The translations under genes and the position numbers were made by a program. A stretch of DNA of 60,334 nucleotides from JAQICJ01 sp041686345 (lineage in GTDB: Bacteria > Myxococcota_A > Polyangia > HGW-17). The notes beneath the pieces are model-generated. The model had not been told where the DNA came from and did no database searches. It saw nothing but the letters and a program-made list of their open reading frames with translations. Numbering within the stretch: the first letter of the stretch is position 1; each line of letters begins with the position of its first letter. The stretch covers positions 1 to 60,334 of the forward strand of contig JAWLEA010000006.1 of assembly GCA_041686345.1 (NCBI GenBank), read 5' to 3'. Positions 44,594 through 53,911 of this stretch are shown here, piece after piece.

Positions 44594-46330
44594 ATGTTTT
44601 ATATTTTAAAGAAGTTTCCTCTGTTTGTGTTTCTGATTTTATTCAGTTCTTGTGATGCGGAAGAACTTACCTATGGTTATTGTGGAAATGGGGTATTAAA
44701 CAAGGGAGAGGAATGCGATGAGGGGCTTGCCAATTCGGATCTGGTAGCTGATGCCTGTCGTTCTGATTGCACAAAGCCCTATTGCGGCGATGGCATAAAA
44801 GACAGCGGGGAAGAATGTGATGGTTTTCAACTCGATCAGAAAACCTGCTCTTTATTGGGTTATGATCGCGGTCAACTTTCGTGCAATGATGATTGTACTT
44901 TCGATTATTCTCTTTGCAGTGTTTGTGGTAATGGGATTGCAGAAGGTGGAGAAGATTGTGATCTTGACGACGTGGGTGGAGTTGATTGTTATGCTTTTGG
45001 TTTTGATTCCGGTGAATTGGACTGCAATTTAGATTGTACCTACGATTTTTCAGGTTGCATAAATGGTTGCGGCAATAATATTGTCGAATCGGGTGAACAA
45101 TGCGACGGAACTTCAGAAATTGAGTTGGATTGTGTTGATGCAGGATTTGAAGGAGGAGTTGTCGGGTGTGACTCCAGTTGTCAATATGATTTTTCAGGTT
45201 GCATAAATGGTTGCGGTAATGGCATAATAGATCCCGGTGAAAGTTGTGATGACGGTAATAACATCAAAGAAGACGGATGTCATAATTGTCAGAGATCCAG
45301 TGGGAATTATGAAGTTTTCATCGATAAAACTTTTCCCTGGCAACCAGTTGATCTGGCTGTAGCTGATTTTGACGGAGACGAAGTGAGAGATCTGCTGATT
45401 GCTACTCTTGCCGCCGAGCAAGATTCTGGAAGTCTTTCTTTGATTCTGTCTTCAAATACCGAAGAGACAATTAATATTATTTCCGACCCTGTAGTAAAAT
45501 GCAGTTCTTTCAAACATGATTCCGCACTTCCAGCAGGGATTATTGCAGCTTCACTTACTGCTGACGGAACAGTCAAATACAGTTATGCTCCTGATTACAA
45601 TTCCCAGTTTGAAGAAATTTTGAGTTCGGAAGTTCCTTATTCTTTTACAGCCATTGATATTAACAAGGATGGTGAAGAAGAAGTGGTTTTTTCAGCCAAT
45701 CCTTCTCAAAAAATTATGGCATTTCGATATTCAGAAGCAGCTTTACTTGATTTGATCACCTTGGGGGGACAGCCCGGCGATCTGGGTGCTTTCAATTTTA
45801 ACACAGATGATTTTACAGATATTGCAATTATCAGGAGAGCTTCTCAGATGGTTGCTGTTATTCTCGGTCTCGAAGAGGATCAATTTGCCTATCATACTGC
45901 ACGATATCTTGGAGGTACCCCGGGGGATATGCAAATTACAGATTTAGACGGCGACGGATACAAAGATATTATTGTCGCTGATTTGCTTGATCCATATTTT
46001 TATGTTTATTTCGGTCAGACCGAAGGTCTCTCTTACAGAAGTCAGTTCAGCCTTTCCGAAAAGGCTTTTCAGATAAAAACAGCCCATCTCAACGATGATG
46101 ACTTTATTGATCTTGTTTTGCTTTTTCCTGTCAGTGGTACCGTTTCTACTTTTCTGGGAACAGCCGATCAGAGTTTTTCGGAATCTTTTTCCTGGGATGA
46201 ATGTCCTTCTCCCCTTGCTTTGTCAACAAAAGATGTCAACGGGGATGGACTTTCCGATCTTACTTTTATTTGTGGTGGAGATAAACGGGTTATTTCCCTG
46301 GTAGCTATTCCTGAACAGGTAAAAAAATGA
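44594..46330 (+). CDS. Cys-rich-repeat and FG-GAP beta-propeller surface lipoprotein
   Basis: The signal peptide ends in lipobox LFSSC. Residues about 28-235 hold five to six Cys-rich repeats of the myxobacterial type (CGNG.....GE.CD...), ending in the DUF4215-like GNGIIDPGESCDDGNN. The C-terminal 340 residues contain at least six FG-GAP/VCBS-type calcium-binding turns: DFDGDEVRDL, DINKDGEEEV, NFNTDDFTDI, DLDGDGYKDI, LNDDDFIDL and DVNGDGLSDL. These predict a beta-propeller. The protein is likely on the cell surface and may bind ligands or other cells. Its stop overlaps the M23 start (ATGA), so the two are co-translated. Confidence 0.85.
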   Translation: MFYILKKFPLFVFLILFSSCDAEELTYGYCGNGVLNKGEECDEGLANSDLVADACRSDCTKPYCGDGIKDSGEECDGFQLDQKTCSLLGYDRGQLSCNDDCTFDYSLCSVCGNGIAEGGEDCDLDDVGGVDCYAFGFDSGELDCNLDCTYDFSGCINGCGNNIVESGEQCDGTSEIELDCVDAGFEGGVVGCDSSCQYDFSGCINGCGNGIIDPGESCDDGNNIKEDGCHNCQRSSGNYEVFIDKTFPWQPVDLAVADFDGDEVRDLLIATLAAEQDSGSLSLILSSNTEETINIISDPVVKCSSFKHDSALPAGIIAASLTADGTVKYSYAPDYNSQFEEILSSEVPYSFTAIDINKDGEEEVVFSANPSQKIMAFRYSEAALLDLITLGGQPGDLGAFNFNTDDFTDIAIIRRASQMVAVILGLEEDQFAYHTARYLGGTPGDMQITDLDGDGYKDIIVADLLDPYFYVYFGQTEGLSYRSQFSLSEKAFQIKTAHLNDDDFIDLVLLFPVSGTVSTFLGTADQSFSESFSWDECPSPLALSTKDVNGDGLSDLTFICGGDKRVISLVAIPEQVKK

Positions 46331-46974
46331 TCAAGAAATTTTTAACAGTATATTTCGGTTTGATTTTCCTGATATCCTGTTCGGATTCTTCCGAAAAAAA
46401 AATAGAAATACAAAAAAAAGATCTACAAGTTGTTCAAACTGTTGTTTCCGGAGACCTTCTGGTTCCTTCAGTTCCCAATGAGAAGACGCAGATTTCTCGA
46501 AGCGTTTTGCGCAAAGCCCCCTTTCCGGTTATCTGGCCCTATGAAGACATCAAAATAACCTCTTCCTATGGTTTCAGAATCCATCCTGTTTTAAATACCG
46601 TACTTTACCATCGGGGTCTGGATTTGGCTAAAGATCTGGGTACCGAAGTTTATTCCGTTGCCAGAGGGAAAGTTGTTACCTGCAAATACCATCTTCTCTT
46701 TGGTAATCTGGTTGAAGTAGAACATCCTGGTAATTTGATCAGCCAATATGCACATCTTTCAGAAATTCTTGTATTTCCGGGAGATTATGTGAAAGCAGGT
46801 TCTTTGATTGGACTTACCGGTTCTACAGGTAGAAGCACCGGGTCTCACCTCCATCTGGGGTTTATTGCCGGAGGGCACAGTATAGATCCATATTATGTCC
46901 TGGGGAGGACTTGGACATCTTTGGAATTGAAAGCAGAAAATATCCCCTGGGTTTACACTTGGCTCCAAAAATAA
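46327..46974 (+). CDS. M23 family zinc metallopeptidase (lipoprotein)
   Basis: The signal peptide ends in lipobox FLISC. The M23 (LytM) domain has all zinc and catalytic residues: YGFRIHPVL, HRGLD (His95, Asp99), YAHLS (His143) and the final HLHLG (His174, His176). It should cut peptide cross-links of peptidoglycan in the periplasm. The 215-residue length is normal for a single domain with a short linker. It is co-translated with the FG-GAP protein. The other LytM-fold protein of the window (29996) has lost these residues. Confidence 0.92.
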   Translation: MIKKFLTVYFGLIFLISCSDSSEKKIEIQKKDLQVVQTVVSGDLLVPSVPNEKTQISRSVLRKAPFPVIWPYEDIKITSSYGFRIHPVLNTVLYHRGLDLAKDLGTEVYSVARGKVVTCKYHLLFGNLVEVEHPGNLISQYAHLSEILVFPGDYVKAGSLIGLTGSTGRSTGSHLHLGFIAGGHSIDPYYVLGRTWTSLELKAENIPWVYTWLQK

Positions 46975-47070
46975 TTCCCTTTTTCTTTCCTCAAATTTAA
47001 GTCTGATTTTTGTAAAATATAATAAGTACAAATATGTGATTTTCTATAATTCAGGCTGATATCTTCTAAA

Positions 47071-47236
47071 TTGTTTTCATCCCAGCAAGGAAGGTTATCG
47101 TCTGAAAGCGGAATTTTACCTCATCAGTTTTGTCATAACTTCTTGAAATAGTGTCAACTATGTCGGCGAAGTTACTCCGCGCATCTGAGGCAAACTTCTC
47201 ATGCAGTCAATAACCCCCATTCTGGGATGGGAACTA
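47071..47236 (+). repeat. Foldback repeat, copy F (nearly complete, 166 bp)
   Basis: The left end has drifted (TTGTTTTCATCCCA) while the right end TGGGATGGGAACTA is perfect. Internal motifs are AGCGGAATTTTACCTCATCAG (split at GGAATT), GTCATAACTTCTTGAA, loop ATAGT-GTCA-ACTAT, GCGAAGTTACTCCGCGCATC and AATAACCCCCATTC. It lies 97 bases after the M23 gene. Confidence 0.93.
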
Positions 47237-47390
47237 AATTGAAAAAAACCTCCTCCAGATTAAATAGAACTTGAAATAAAATAAAAACTTTGCTATTCCG
47301 CTCATCGTGTCTGGAATCTTTCGGAATCAAAATCAATTCCCGATTGAGATTGTTCCAATTACAGCCTTTTCAGGCTTATTTTTTCCAGAC

Positions 47391-47429
47391 TGTGTCTATA
47401 TTCTTGACATAAGTTTTTATATAGACACA
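47391..47429 (+). promoter_or_regulatory. 11-bp inverted repeat enclosing a -35-like box
   Basis: TGTGTCTATAT (47391-47401) and ATATAGACACA (47419-47429) are perfect inverted repeats 17 bases apart. TTGACA lies in the loop (47404-47409), and 16 bases further CACAAT could serve as a -10 box. It may be a regulated promoter for rimP-nusA-infB, about 370 bases downstream, or only a structured RNA. Confidence 0.35.
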
Positions 47430-47799
47430 ATCAGGATATTGAGCAGTAAAGTTGTTTCAACTTCAGGCAATTTTACGGTTCAATCAGTTACAGATTCTTC
47501 TCTAGTTGGAAATTGGCTTATTTTTTACCATGATTTTCCATCTGTTAATTGTTGATTTTTAAATCTTGAAGTCTCTGTTCTGACCTTTCTTCCCGGTTCT
47601 GCGGGTTCTATTTTCCACTCCATTAAATCTGGACAGGAATTTTAAAAGTTTACCGGAGAGGGGAAGATTCTGTCAATGTAAATTATCTGGTTTATGTTTA
47701 TAAGTTTTTGAATATTAAATGTTTTTCAAAAATATGCATAATCCAGATCGACTGAATTATCTTTTTTTGCAGTTTGATTAATTTTTTGGATATTATTTT

Positions 47800-48258
47800 A
47801 TGGAAAAACTTGAAAACATTGTCAAAGAAGTAGTTGAAAGTGCAGGTTATGAACTTTGGCAATTGCGATGGAGCAGTTCAAGGGGAGAGAAAATATTGAA
47901 AGTACTGATTGAAAATGATCAGGGTGTTGATATTTCAGGTTGTGCAGAGGTCAGCAAACTTCTGGGGCCCAGACTTGAAGTTGAAGATCTTATTAAACAT
48001 GCTTACAGACTGGAAGTCTCTTCTCCCGGGCTGGATCGTCCCCTGGTTACTCTATCTCATTTCAAGAGATATCAAGAAAAAAAAGTAAAAGTCAAATTGA
48101 AGAAAAAACACGAAAACGGTAAAAAGAGATTTACTGGAACTATTAGAGAAGTTAAAGATGATGGAAGAATACTGATAAAAATCAGAAAAGATGAATTTTG
48201 GATTTCTCTTGACGATATCAGTAAAGCAAATCTCGCTTATGATTTTAACAAAAAATAA
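47800..48258 (+). CDS. rimP: Ribosome maturation factor RimP
   Basis: RimP helps assemble the 30S subunit. The 152-residue protein has the family's hallmark LEVSSPGLDRPL, an N-terminal domain with ELWQLRW, and a C-terminal SH3-like barrel (GTIREVKDDGRILI). Length is normal. It is the first gene of the rimP-nusA-infB operon, with nusA 50 bases downstream. Confidence 0.96.
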   Translation: MEKLENIVKEVVESAGYELWQLRWSSSRGEKILKVLIENDQGVDISGCAEVSKLLGPRLEVEDLIKHAYRLEVSSPGLDRPLVTLSHFKRYQEKKVKVKLKKKHENGKKRFTGTIREVKDDGRILIKIRKDEFWISLDDISKANLAYDFNKK

Positions 48259-48308
48259 ATTAAGCAGAAATGCCGGATTTTTTATCCCGAACCTAAGGGA
48301 GGGTTTAA

Positions 48309-49895
48309 ATGCATTTCAATCTAGATAAGGTAATTGATCAGATAAGTCGCGAAAAGAATATTGATAAGGATATTCTTGTCGATACTCTTGAACAGGCGAT
48401 CCTCTCAGCCGCAAAGCGCGTCTATGGAAATGACAGGACTCTTGAAGCAAGATACAACAAAGAAACCGGAGCTGTAGAACTCTTTTTGATTTTAACAGTT
48501 ACTGGTGAATCAAGTATTCCCGGTATTTCTTGCAATATTGAGGAAGCACGTAATCATGGACTGGAAGCTGAAATTGGCGACGAGATCCTCTTTCAGATTT
48601 ATTATCATCCTGATGATGAAGATAAAGCTGTTGAGCAGGAAGAAATGTATGGAGATATTCTCAATCTTGAAAAATATCGAAAAACCTTTGGACGCATTGC
48701 GGCTCAGGCTGCAAAACAGGTAATTGTCAAAAGGGTAAAACAGGCTGAAAGAGAGACTATCTATCGTGAATTTAAAACCAGAATTGGTGATATTATCAAT
48801 GGTTATGTCCGGCGTTTTGAAAAAGGCAATATAATTATCGATATTGGGAGAACAGAAGCAATTTTGCCTCACAAGGAACAGGTCGCCAGTGAGTCTTATC
48901 GCCCTGGAGACAGGATAACAGCTTTTGTTAAAGATGTTGTTCATAATACAAGAGGTCCTCAGATCATTTTTTCCAGAAGAGAAGAAGGATTGGTCAAAAG
49001 ATTATTTGAATTGGAGGTTCCGGAAATTTTGCAAAATATAGTAAGTATTGAAGCAACTGCCAGAGAACCGGGTTCCCGCACAAAAATAGCAGTTTCCTCC
49101 AGTGATCGAGATGTCGATCCGGTAGGTGCCTGTGTAGGTTTAAAGGGACAGCGGGTTCAAAGCATAAAAACCCAATTGAAGGGTGAAAAACTCGATATTA
49201 TTCCCTACAGTCCCGATCCTGCAAAATTTGTCTGTAACGCCATCGCTCCTTCGGAAGTTTCCAAAGTCATTGTAGATGCTACCACTCATACCATGGAATT
49301 GATTATTCCCGACGATCAACTTTCTCTGGCCATAGGCAAGAGAGGTCAGAACGTAAGGCTTGCATCCCAGTTGACAGGATGGAAAATAGATATCTATTCT
49401 GAAAGCAAAGTTCTTGAAATGGAATATCAGGTCAAAAGTTCCATTGCTTCCATTGAAGGTGTAAGTGAAGAACTGGCAGAAACCATGTTTAAACTCGGTT
49501 GGCGTTCCCTTGAAGAAATAGCCAATGCTAATCCTGAAGAACTGGCTAGAATTCCCGGACTGGGAGGTACAGAGATAGCCACCAAAATATCCACCGGAGC
49601 CAGATATTTGCTTGAACAGCAGGATGTGGCCGGAGATATGATGAGTGAAGATGAGAAACTTCAGGAAGTACAGGGAATTGACGAAGATATTCTTGTTTTA
49701 CTCAAAGATGCCGGCTTCAATACAGTTGAATCTCTGTATGAAACCGAACCCGAACTTCTGGCTGAAACAACCGGAATGGATCTTGAGCATTGCAAGACCA
49801 TTCATTATTATGCCGGCAAAATTCTTGGGCATGAGGACGAAGAGGTTGATATAGACGATGATTTCAGTGCTCTTGATGATGATGACGGTTTCTAG
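48309..49895 (+). CDS. nusA: Transcription termination/antitermination factor NusA
   Basis: NusA binds RNA polymerase and nascent RNA and controls pausing and termination. The 528-residue protein has the N-terminal RNAP-binding domain, an S1 domain at about 140-200 (IGDIINGYVRRFEKGNIII), and two KH domains (VGLKGQRVQSI and AIGKRGQNVRLA). Two C-terminal helix-hairpin-helix acidic repeats follow (VSEELAETMFKLGW and IDEDILVLLKDAGF), then an acidic tail. The ribosome-binding site AAGGGAGGG is strong. The ylxR gene often found after nusA is missing. Confidence 0.97.
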   Translation: MHFNLDKVIDQISREKNIDKDILVDTLEQAILSAAKRVYGNDRTLEARYNKETGAVELFLILTVTGESSIPGISCNIEEARNHGLEAEIGDEILFQIYYHPDDEDKAVEQEEMYGDILNLEKYRKTFGRIAAQAAKQVIVKRVKQAERETIYREFKTRIGDIINGYVRRFEKGNIIIDIGRTEAILPHKEQVASESYRPGDRITAFVKDVVHNTRGPQIIFSRREEGLVKRLFELEVPEILQNIVSIEATAREPGSRTKIAVSSSDRDVDPVGACVGLKGQRVQSIKTQLKGEKLDIIPYSPDPAKFVCNAIAPSEVSKVIVDATTHTMELIIPDDQLSLAIGKRGQNVRLASQLTGWKIDIYSESKVLEMEYQVKSSIASIEGVSEELAETMFKLGWRSLEEIANANPEELARIPGLGGTEIATKISTGARYLLEQQDVAGDMMSEDEKLQEVQGIDEDILVLLKDAGFNTVESLYETEPELLAETTGMDLEHCKTIHYYAGKILGHEDEEVDIDDDFSALDDDDGF

Positions 49896-50077
49896 TTTTC
49901 AGTTTTTTTATCAAACAGAGAATTAATCTCTTTTCCTGATTGTAATCAAGTCTCCCAGCGGTTATGTTTTATGGACCTCCGGGGACAGATTGACAGTCCT
50001 GGTATTTTCCGCAGCAATTCGGAAGCAATTTGGAATTAAACATTTTTTAATTTCAGCTCATCACTATGGAGATGAAT

Positions 50078-53000
50078 ATGAGCAGTACTATTCGAGTTCA
50101 GCAATTAGCTCGTAAATATAAGTTAAGTATAGAAGAAACTATTGAAAAGCTGGAACAACTTGGTATTTCAGTAAACAACAAGTATAGTTCCATCAGTAAA
50201 GCTGATGAAGCACGCTTTTCTGAAAAACAAAAGCGTCTGCGCCGCAAACAATTGCGTGAAACGCGTAAAAGTGGAGGAGCAGCTGTTATCAGAAGAAAAG
50301 GACCTAAAGCCAAGGTAAGGAAAACCACCAAACCCAAAACAGACAGTACTGAAAAAGCAGAGGTGGTCAAAAAAGCGGCTGTTCGCAAACAGAGGAAAAA
50401 AGCTGCAGACAAAACTGAGGAAAGTGGTTCTAAAACCAAGAAAGCTGTCAAGGCAACTGTTCCTTCAAGTTCTGCTGCCAAGCCAAAAGCGAAATCTGCC
50501 AAAACCAAAGCCAAAAAAACAGTCGCCAAAACCAAGGAGACTAAAGCTGAATCAAAATCTGCCCCTAAAAAGAAAAAAGCGAAATCTGTCAAAACCAAGG
50601 CTAAAAAGACAGCCGCCAAAAAGACAGCCACTACCTCGAAGAAAGCAGTCAAAGAAACTGCTAAAACAACCGAACCTGTAAAAGCTGCAGAAGAACTCAA
50701 AAAGAAGAAAACCAAAACTGCAACTAAAACCAAAAAAGCTTCAACCAAAAAGAAAAAGGTTGAACCAGCTGCCAAAGCAGACAAAACTGAGAAGAAAACC
50801 CCTGAGAAGAAAACCCCTAAAAAGAAAACAGTTGCCAAAACAGCCAAAGGTGCATCTTCCAAAAATAAAACTTCTGAAAGCAAAGAAAAGAAAAATGCCA
50901 AGGTTGCAACAGATAAAAACAAGGTGGCAGAGAAAAATCAGGAAAAATCAACTGAATCCAAAAATAAAAAGGAAAGTGACGAAAAATATTTTGCTTCCGG
51001 GCAAAGGCTTAATCGTGCACCTCTTCTGTCCAAACCGGAAGCTTCAGCCTCTCCGCGCAACAAGTCTACAATCAAAAATCCTCTTCGAAAAAGCAAGAAA
51101 GCCAAAAAAGATCTGGGACCAACCGGAAGATTTATTGTTCTCCCAGGTAATCAATCCAAATCAAAAAAAGCAACCAGAGGTTCCAGAAGATCCAAGTCCA
51201 AGGCGAGAAAAAAAGATTTCCGCAAGGGGAATGCTCACAAACAACATTTCCAATCTTATAAAGAACAGAAAAAAGAAGAGGAATTGTTGCGCAAGGCAAA
51301 AAGGAATAAAAAGAAAACCAAAAACAAGCCCACTTTGCCTCCGGTAGGACAACGTAAAATTAAGGTTGACGAGTTTATTTCAGTTTCAGAATTAGCCAAA
51401 AAAATGAAACTAAAAGTTGGTATGGTAATCAAAAAACTTCTCAGCCTCGGCCAGATGGTGAATATCAACTCAACCCTTGATGTTGACACAGCTGAAATTG
51501 TTGCCTCCGAGTGGGGATTTGAAATTGAAAATATCACTTTTGAAGAGGAACAATTCTTCCAGGAAGAAGAAGAAATAGATGAGGAAAAACTGGAAAAAAG
51601 ATTACCTGTTGTAACTATTATGGGTCATGTTGATCATGGTAAAACCTCATTATTGGATATTTTCCGTAAAAGTGACATTGCATCCAGTGAATCAGGTGGT
51701 ATTACCCAACATATTGGGGCTTACAGGGTAAAAACTGAAACTGGAGAAATTGTTTTTATTGATACGCCCGGTCATGAAGCATTTTCTTCAATGCGGGCCC
51801 GCGGAGCAGTTGTCACAGATATTGTTGTTCTGGTAGTTGCTGCTGATGATGGAGTTATGCCTCAGACAATCGAGGCCATCAATCATTGTCGAGAAGCCGA
51901 TGTTCCTATTATTATAGCTATTACCAAGGTAGACAAAGAAAATGCCAATACTCAGATGGTCAAAGAGAAACTTACTGCTCAGAATCTGGTTCCGGAAGAC
52001 TGGGGTGGTGAAACCGTCGTAGTTGAAACCAGTGCAGTTACCAAAGAGGGTATTGATGATCTCCTTGAAATGATCAACCTTGAAGCTGAACTCCTGGATC
52101 TCAAAGCCGATCCTGAAGATCCGGCCAAAGGAATTGTTCTTGAGGGCGAATTGGATAAAGCAACCGGTGCCACTGTAACTGTTCTTATCCAGAATGGTCG
52201 CTTGAAAATTGGTGATTATGTAATCTCGGGTATCTGTGGAGGCAATGTCAGATCCATGCGAGATGATCGAGGCAGACAAATTGAAGAAGCAGGACCTTCT
52301 TCTCCTGTTGAAGTAACCGGTTTAAACGGTGTTCCCAGTCCTGGAGATGATTTCCGAGTACTTGCCGATGAGAAAAAAGCCAAACAGATTCTTGAAAAAA
52401 GAAATGAACAGGCCAAAGAAAAAGAGCTGGCCAGAAAATCCCAAGCCAAAGGGATGGAAGCAATCCGCCTTGCCATAGCCAAAGGGGAGCAGGAACAATT
52501 GAACATAATCCTGAAAACTGATGTTCAGGGAACTATGGAAGCCATCAAGGACACCATGGTTAACCAGTCCAGCCAAAGGGTCAAAGTCAATGTAGTTCAT
52601 GCCGGAGTCGGAGGAATTACTCAGACCGATGTAAACCTGGCCATAACTTCCGGTTCGGTAATCCTTGGGTTCAGAGTAAGACCGGCATCCAATGCTCGTC
52701 ATATGGCTGAAAAAGAAGGAGTTGAGATCAAGCAGTACAATGTTATTTACGATATGATCGAAGATGTGAGAGATTTGATGAGAGGCTTGCTGCCCAAACA
52801 AAAGAAAGAAAAACAACAAGGCAAAGCCGAAGTCAGACAAACCTTCCACATTCCCAAGGTTGGAACCATTGCCGGTTGTTATGTTCTCGAGGGTAAAGTT
52901 ACCCGAAACAGCCATCTCAGATTGTATCGCGATGATGTTCAAATCCATGAAGGCAAAATATCATCATTGAGAAGAATCAAAGATGATGTCAAACAAGTAC

Positions 53001-53116
53001 AGCAAGGCTATGAGTGCGGTATCGGATTTGCAAATTATAATGACATTAAAGTGGGTGACCAGCTCGAAATCTATGACCTTGAAGAATATACCCCCGAGCT
53101 TGAGTTTGGTAAATAG
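50078..53116 (+). CDS. infB: Translation initiation factor IF-2
   Basis: IF-2 is the GTPase that brings initiator tRNA to the ribosome. ATG 50078 has GGAG six bases upstream; ATG 50066 does not. The N-terminus begins with an IF2-N module (IRVQQLARKYKLSIEET), then about 330 residues of Lys/Ala/Thr-rich, probably disordered sequence, then a second module (SVSELAKKMKLK). The G domain has GHVDHGKTS, DTPGHEAF and TKVDKEN. Domains II to IV follow, ending near LEIYDLEEY. The stop TAG is the first three bases of foldback hairpin H. The usual next genes rbfA and truB are absent. Confidence 0.97.
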   Translation: MSSTIRVQQLARKYKLSIEETIEKLEQLGISVNNKYSSISKADEARFSEKQKRLRRKQLRETRKSGGAAVIRRKGPKAKVRKTTKPKTDSTEKAEVVKKAAVRKQRKKAADKTEESGSKTKKAVKATVPSSSAAKPKAKSAKTKAKKTVAKTKETKAESKSAPKKKKAKSVKTKAKKTAAKKTATTSKKAVKETAKTTEPVKAAEELKKKKTKTATKTKKASTKKKKVEPAAKADKTEKKTPEKKTPKKKTVAKTAKGASSKNKTSESKEKKNAKVATDKNKVAEKNQEKSTESKNKKESDEKYFASGQRLNRAPLLSKPEASASPRNKSTIKNPLRKSKKAKKDLGPTGRFIVLPGNQSKSKKATRGSRRSKSKARKKDFRKGNAHKQHFQSYKEQKKEEELLRKAKRNKKKTKNKPTLPPVGQRKIKVDEFISVSELAKKMKLKVGMVIKKLLSLGQMVNINSTLDVDTAEIVASEWGFEIENITFEEEQFFQEEEEIDEEKLEKRLPVVTIMGHVDHGKTSLLDIFRKSDIASSESGGITQHIGAYRVKTETGEIVFIDTPGHEAFSSMRARGAVVTDIVVLVVAADDGVMPQTIEAINHCREADVPIIIAITKVDKENANTQMVKEKLTAQNLVPEDWGGETVVVETSAVTKEGIDDLLEMINLEAELLDLKADPEDPAKGIVLEGELDKATGATVTVLIQNGRLKIGDYVISGICGGNVRSMRDDRGRQIEEAGPSSPVEVTGLNGVPSPGDDFRVLADEKKAKQILEKRNEQAKEKELARKSQAKGMEAIRLAIAKGEQEQLNIILKTDVQGTMEAIKDTMVNQSSQRVKVNVVHAGVGGITQTDVNLAITSGSVILGFRVRPASNARHMAEKEGVEIKQYNVIYDMIEDVRDLMRGLLPKQKKEKQQGKAEVRQTFHIPKVGTIAGCYVLEGKVTRNSHLRLYRDDVQIHEGKISSLRRIKDDVKQVQQGYECGIGFANYNDIKVGDQLEIYDLEEYTPELEFGK

Positions 53117-53144
53117 TTCCCATCCATTTTTGGGATGGGAACTA
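53114..53144 (+). terminator. Hairpin-only foldback derivative at the infB stop (copy H)
   Basis: TAGTTCCCATCC, a seven-base T-rich loop and GGATGGGAACTA form a perfect 12-bp stem. It consists of just the two ends of the foldback family with the interior deleted. It begins on the infB stop codon and is followed by ATTTACAG, which has only a short T run. It could act as a transcription terminator or 3' stabiliser, but the sequence alone does not show which. Confidence 0.6.
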
Positions 53145-53298
53145 TTTACAGATTCTTGATAAAACACCGATTTCTGCAGTGAAATCCTGCAAGCAGCCAG
53201 CCTCTGACTGTCCGGTTCATAATAAAAAAAAACAGATGGTTTTAATATCGATTTTACATCAGAGGAGGTATTCAAACCACCAGGAGAAAAATTATCAT

Positions 53299-53910
53299 AT
53301 GAGTAATGCAACTGTTTTTCATCTCGATAAAGAACATCCAAACCTTAAAAAAATAAAAAGAGTCAATAAGTGCTTGAAAGACGGAGGGGTTGTAATTTAT
53401 CCCACTGATACAGTCTACGCTATGGGTTGCAGTATCCATCAAATTAAGGCAATTGATCGCCTCTACCGCATAAAAGGACTGGATAAAGATCACCTGATGA
53501 GTTTGATCTGTGAGGATTTAAGTCAGGCTTCAAATTATGTCAATTTTGACAACAGAGCTTTTTCAAGCATCAAGCGATTGGTTCCCGGCCCCTTTACTCT
53601 TATTCTCGAAGCCAACAGAGATGTACCAAAAAAATATATGGGTAAAAGAACTACAGTGGGGATCAGAATCCCCAAAGCCGAGGTTGTAAATCATCTTGTT
53701 GCAAAATTGGGCAAGCCATTGGTCACAACCAGTGTGGTGGACGATGAAGGAAATCCAATGCTTGATCCTGAAAAAATTTTTGAAAAATATGGACATGCGG
53801 TGGATTATTTATTGAATCAGGGTACTATGTATAGTGAGCAGTCTACAGTTTTACAATATGAAGAAAATGCTTGGCGTTTGCTCAGGCAAGGTAAAGGAAT
53901 TCTGCCCTGA
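53299..53910 (+). CDS. yciO: Sua5/YciO/YrdC-fold protein, YciO type
   Basis: ATG 53299 starts the domain; the longer frame from 53179 has no support. The 203-residue protein follows YciO of E. coli closely in layout: GGVVIYPTDTVYAMGC, a R-I-K-x-L-D helix, SLICEDLSQ, PGPFTLILEA, KRTTVGIRIP, and TTSVVDDEGNP. The fold is that of TsaC/Sua5, which makes threonylcarbamoyl-AMP for tRNA t6A. YciO proteins are thought to have a related but less certain role. The next gene starts one base after its stop. Confidence 0.88.
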   Translation: MSNATVFHLDKEHPNLKKIKRVNKCLKDGGVVIYPTDTVYAMGCSIHQIKAIDRLYRIKGLDKDHLMSLICEDLSQASNYVNFDNRAFSSIKRLVPGPFTLILEANRDVPKKYMGKRTTVGIRIPKAEVVNHLVAKLGKPLVTTSVVDDEGNPMLDPEKIFEKYGHAVDYLLNQGTMYSEQSTVLQYEENAWRLLRQGKGILP

Positions 53911-53911
53911 A

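Larger units (their letters stand above)
46975..47799. other. Long intergenic region before rimP
   Basis: These 825 bases contain foldback copy F (47071-47236) and a large inverted repeat with promoter-like boxes (47391-47429). An 82-codon frame at 47307-47555 has no ribosome-binding site or family resemblance, and I do not call it. The last 250 bases before rimP show nothing I recognise. Confidence 0.5.

Noticed and set aside
47307..47555. 82-codon open frame in the region before rimP
   Set aside because: It has no ribosome-binding site and no family resemblance, and it runs through the 47391 inverted repeat.
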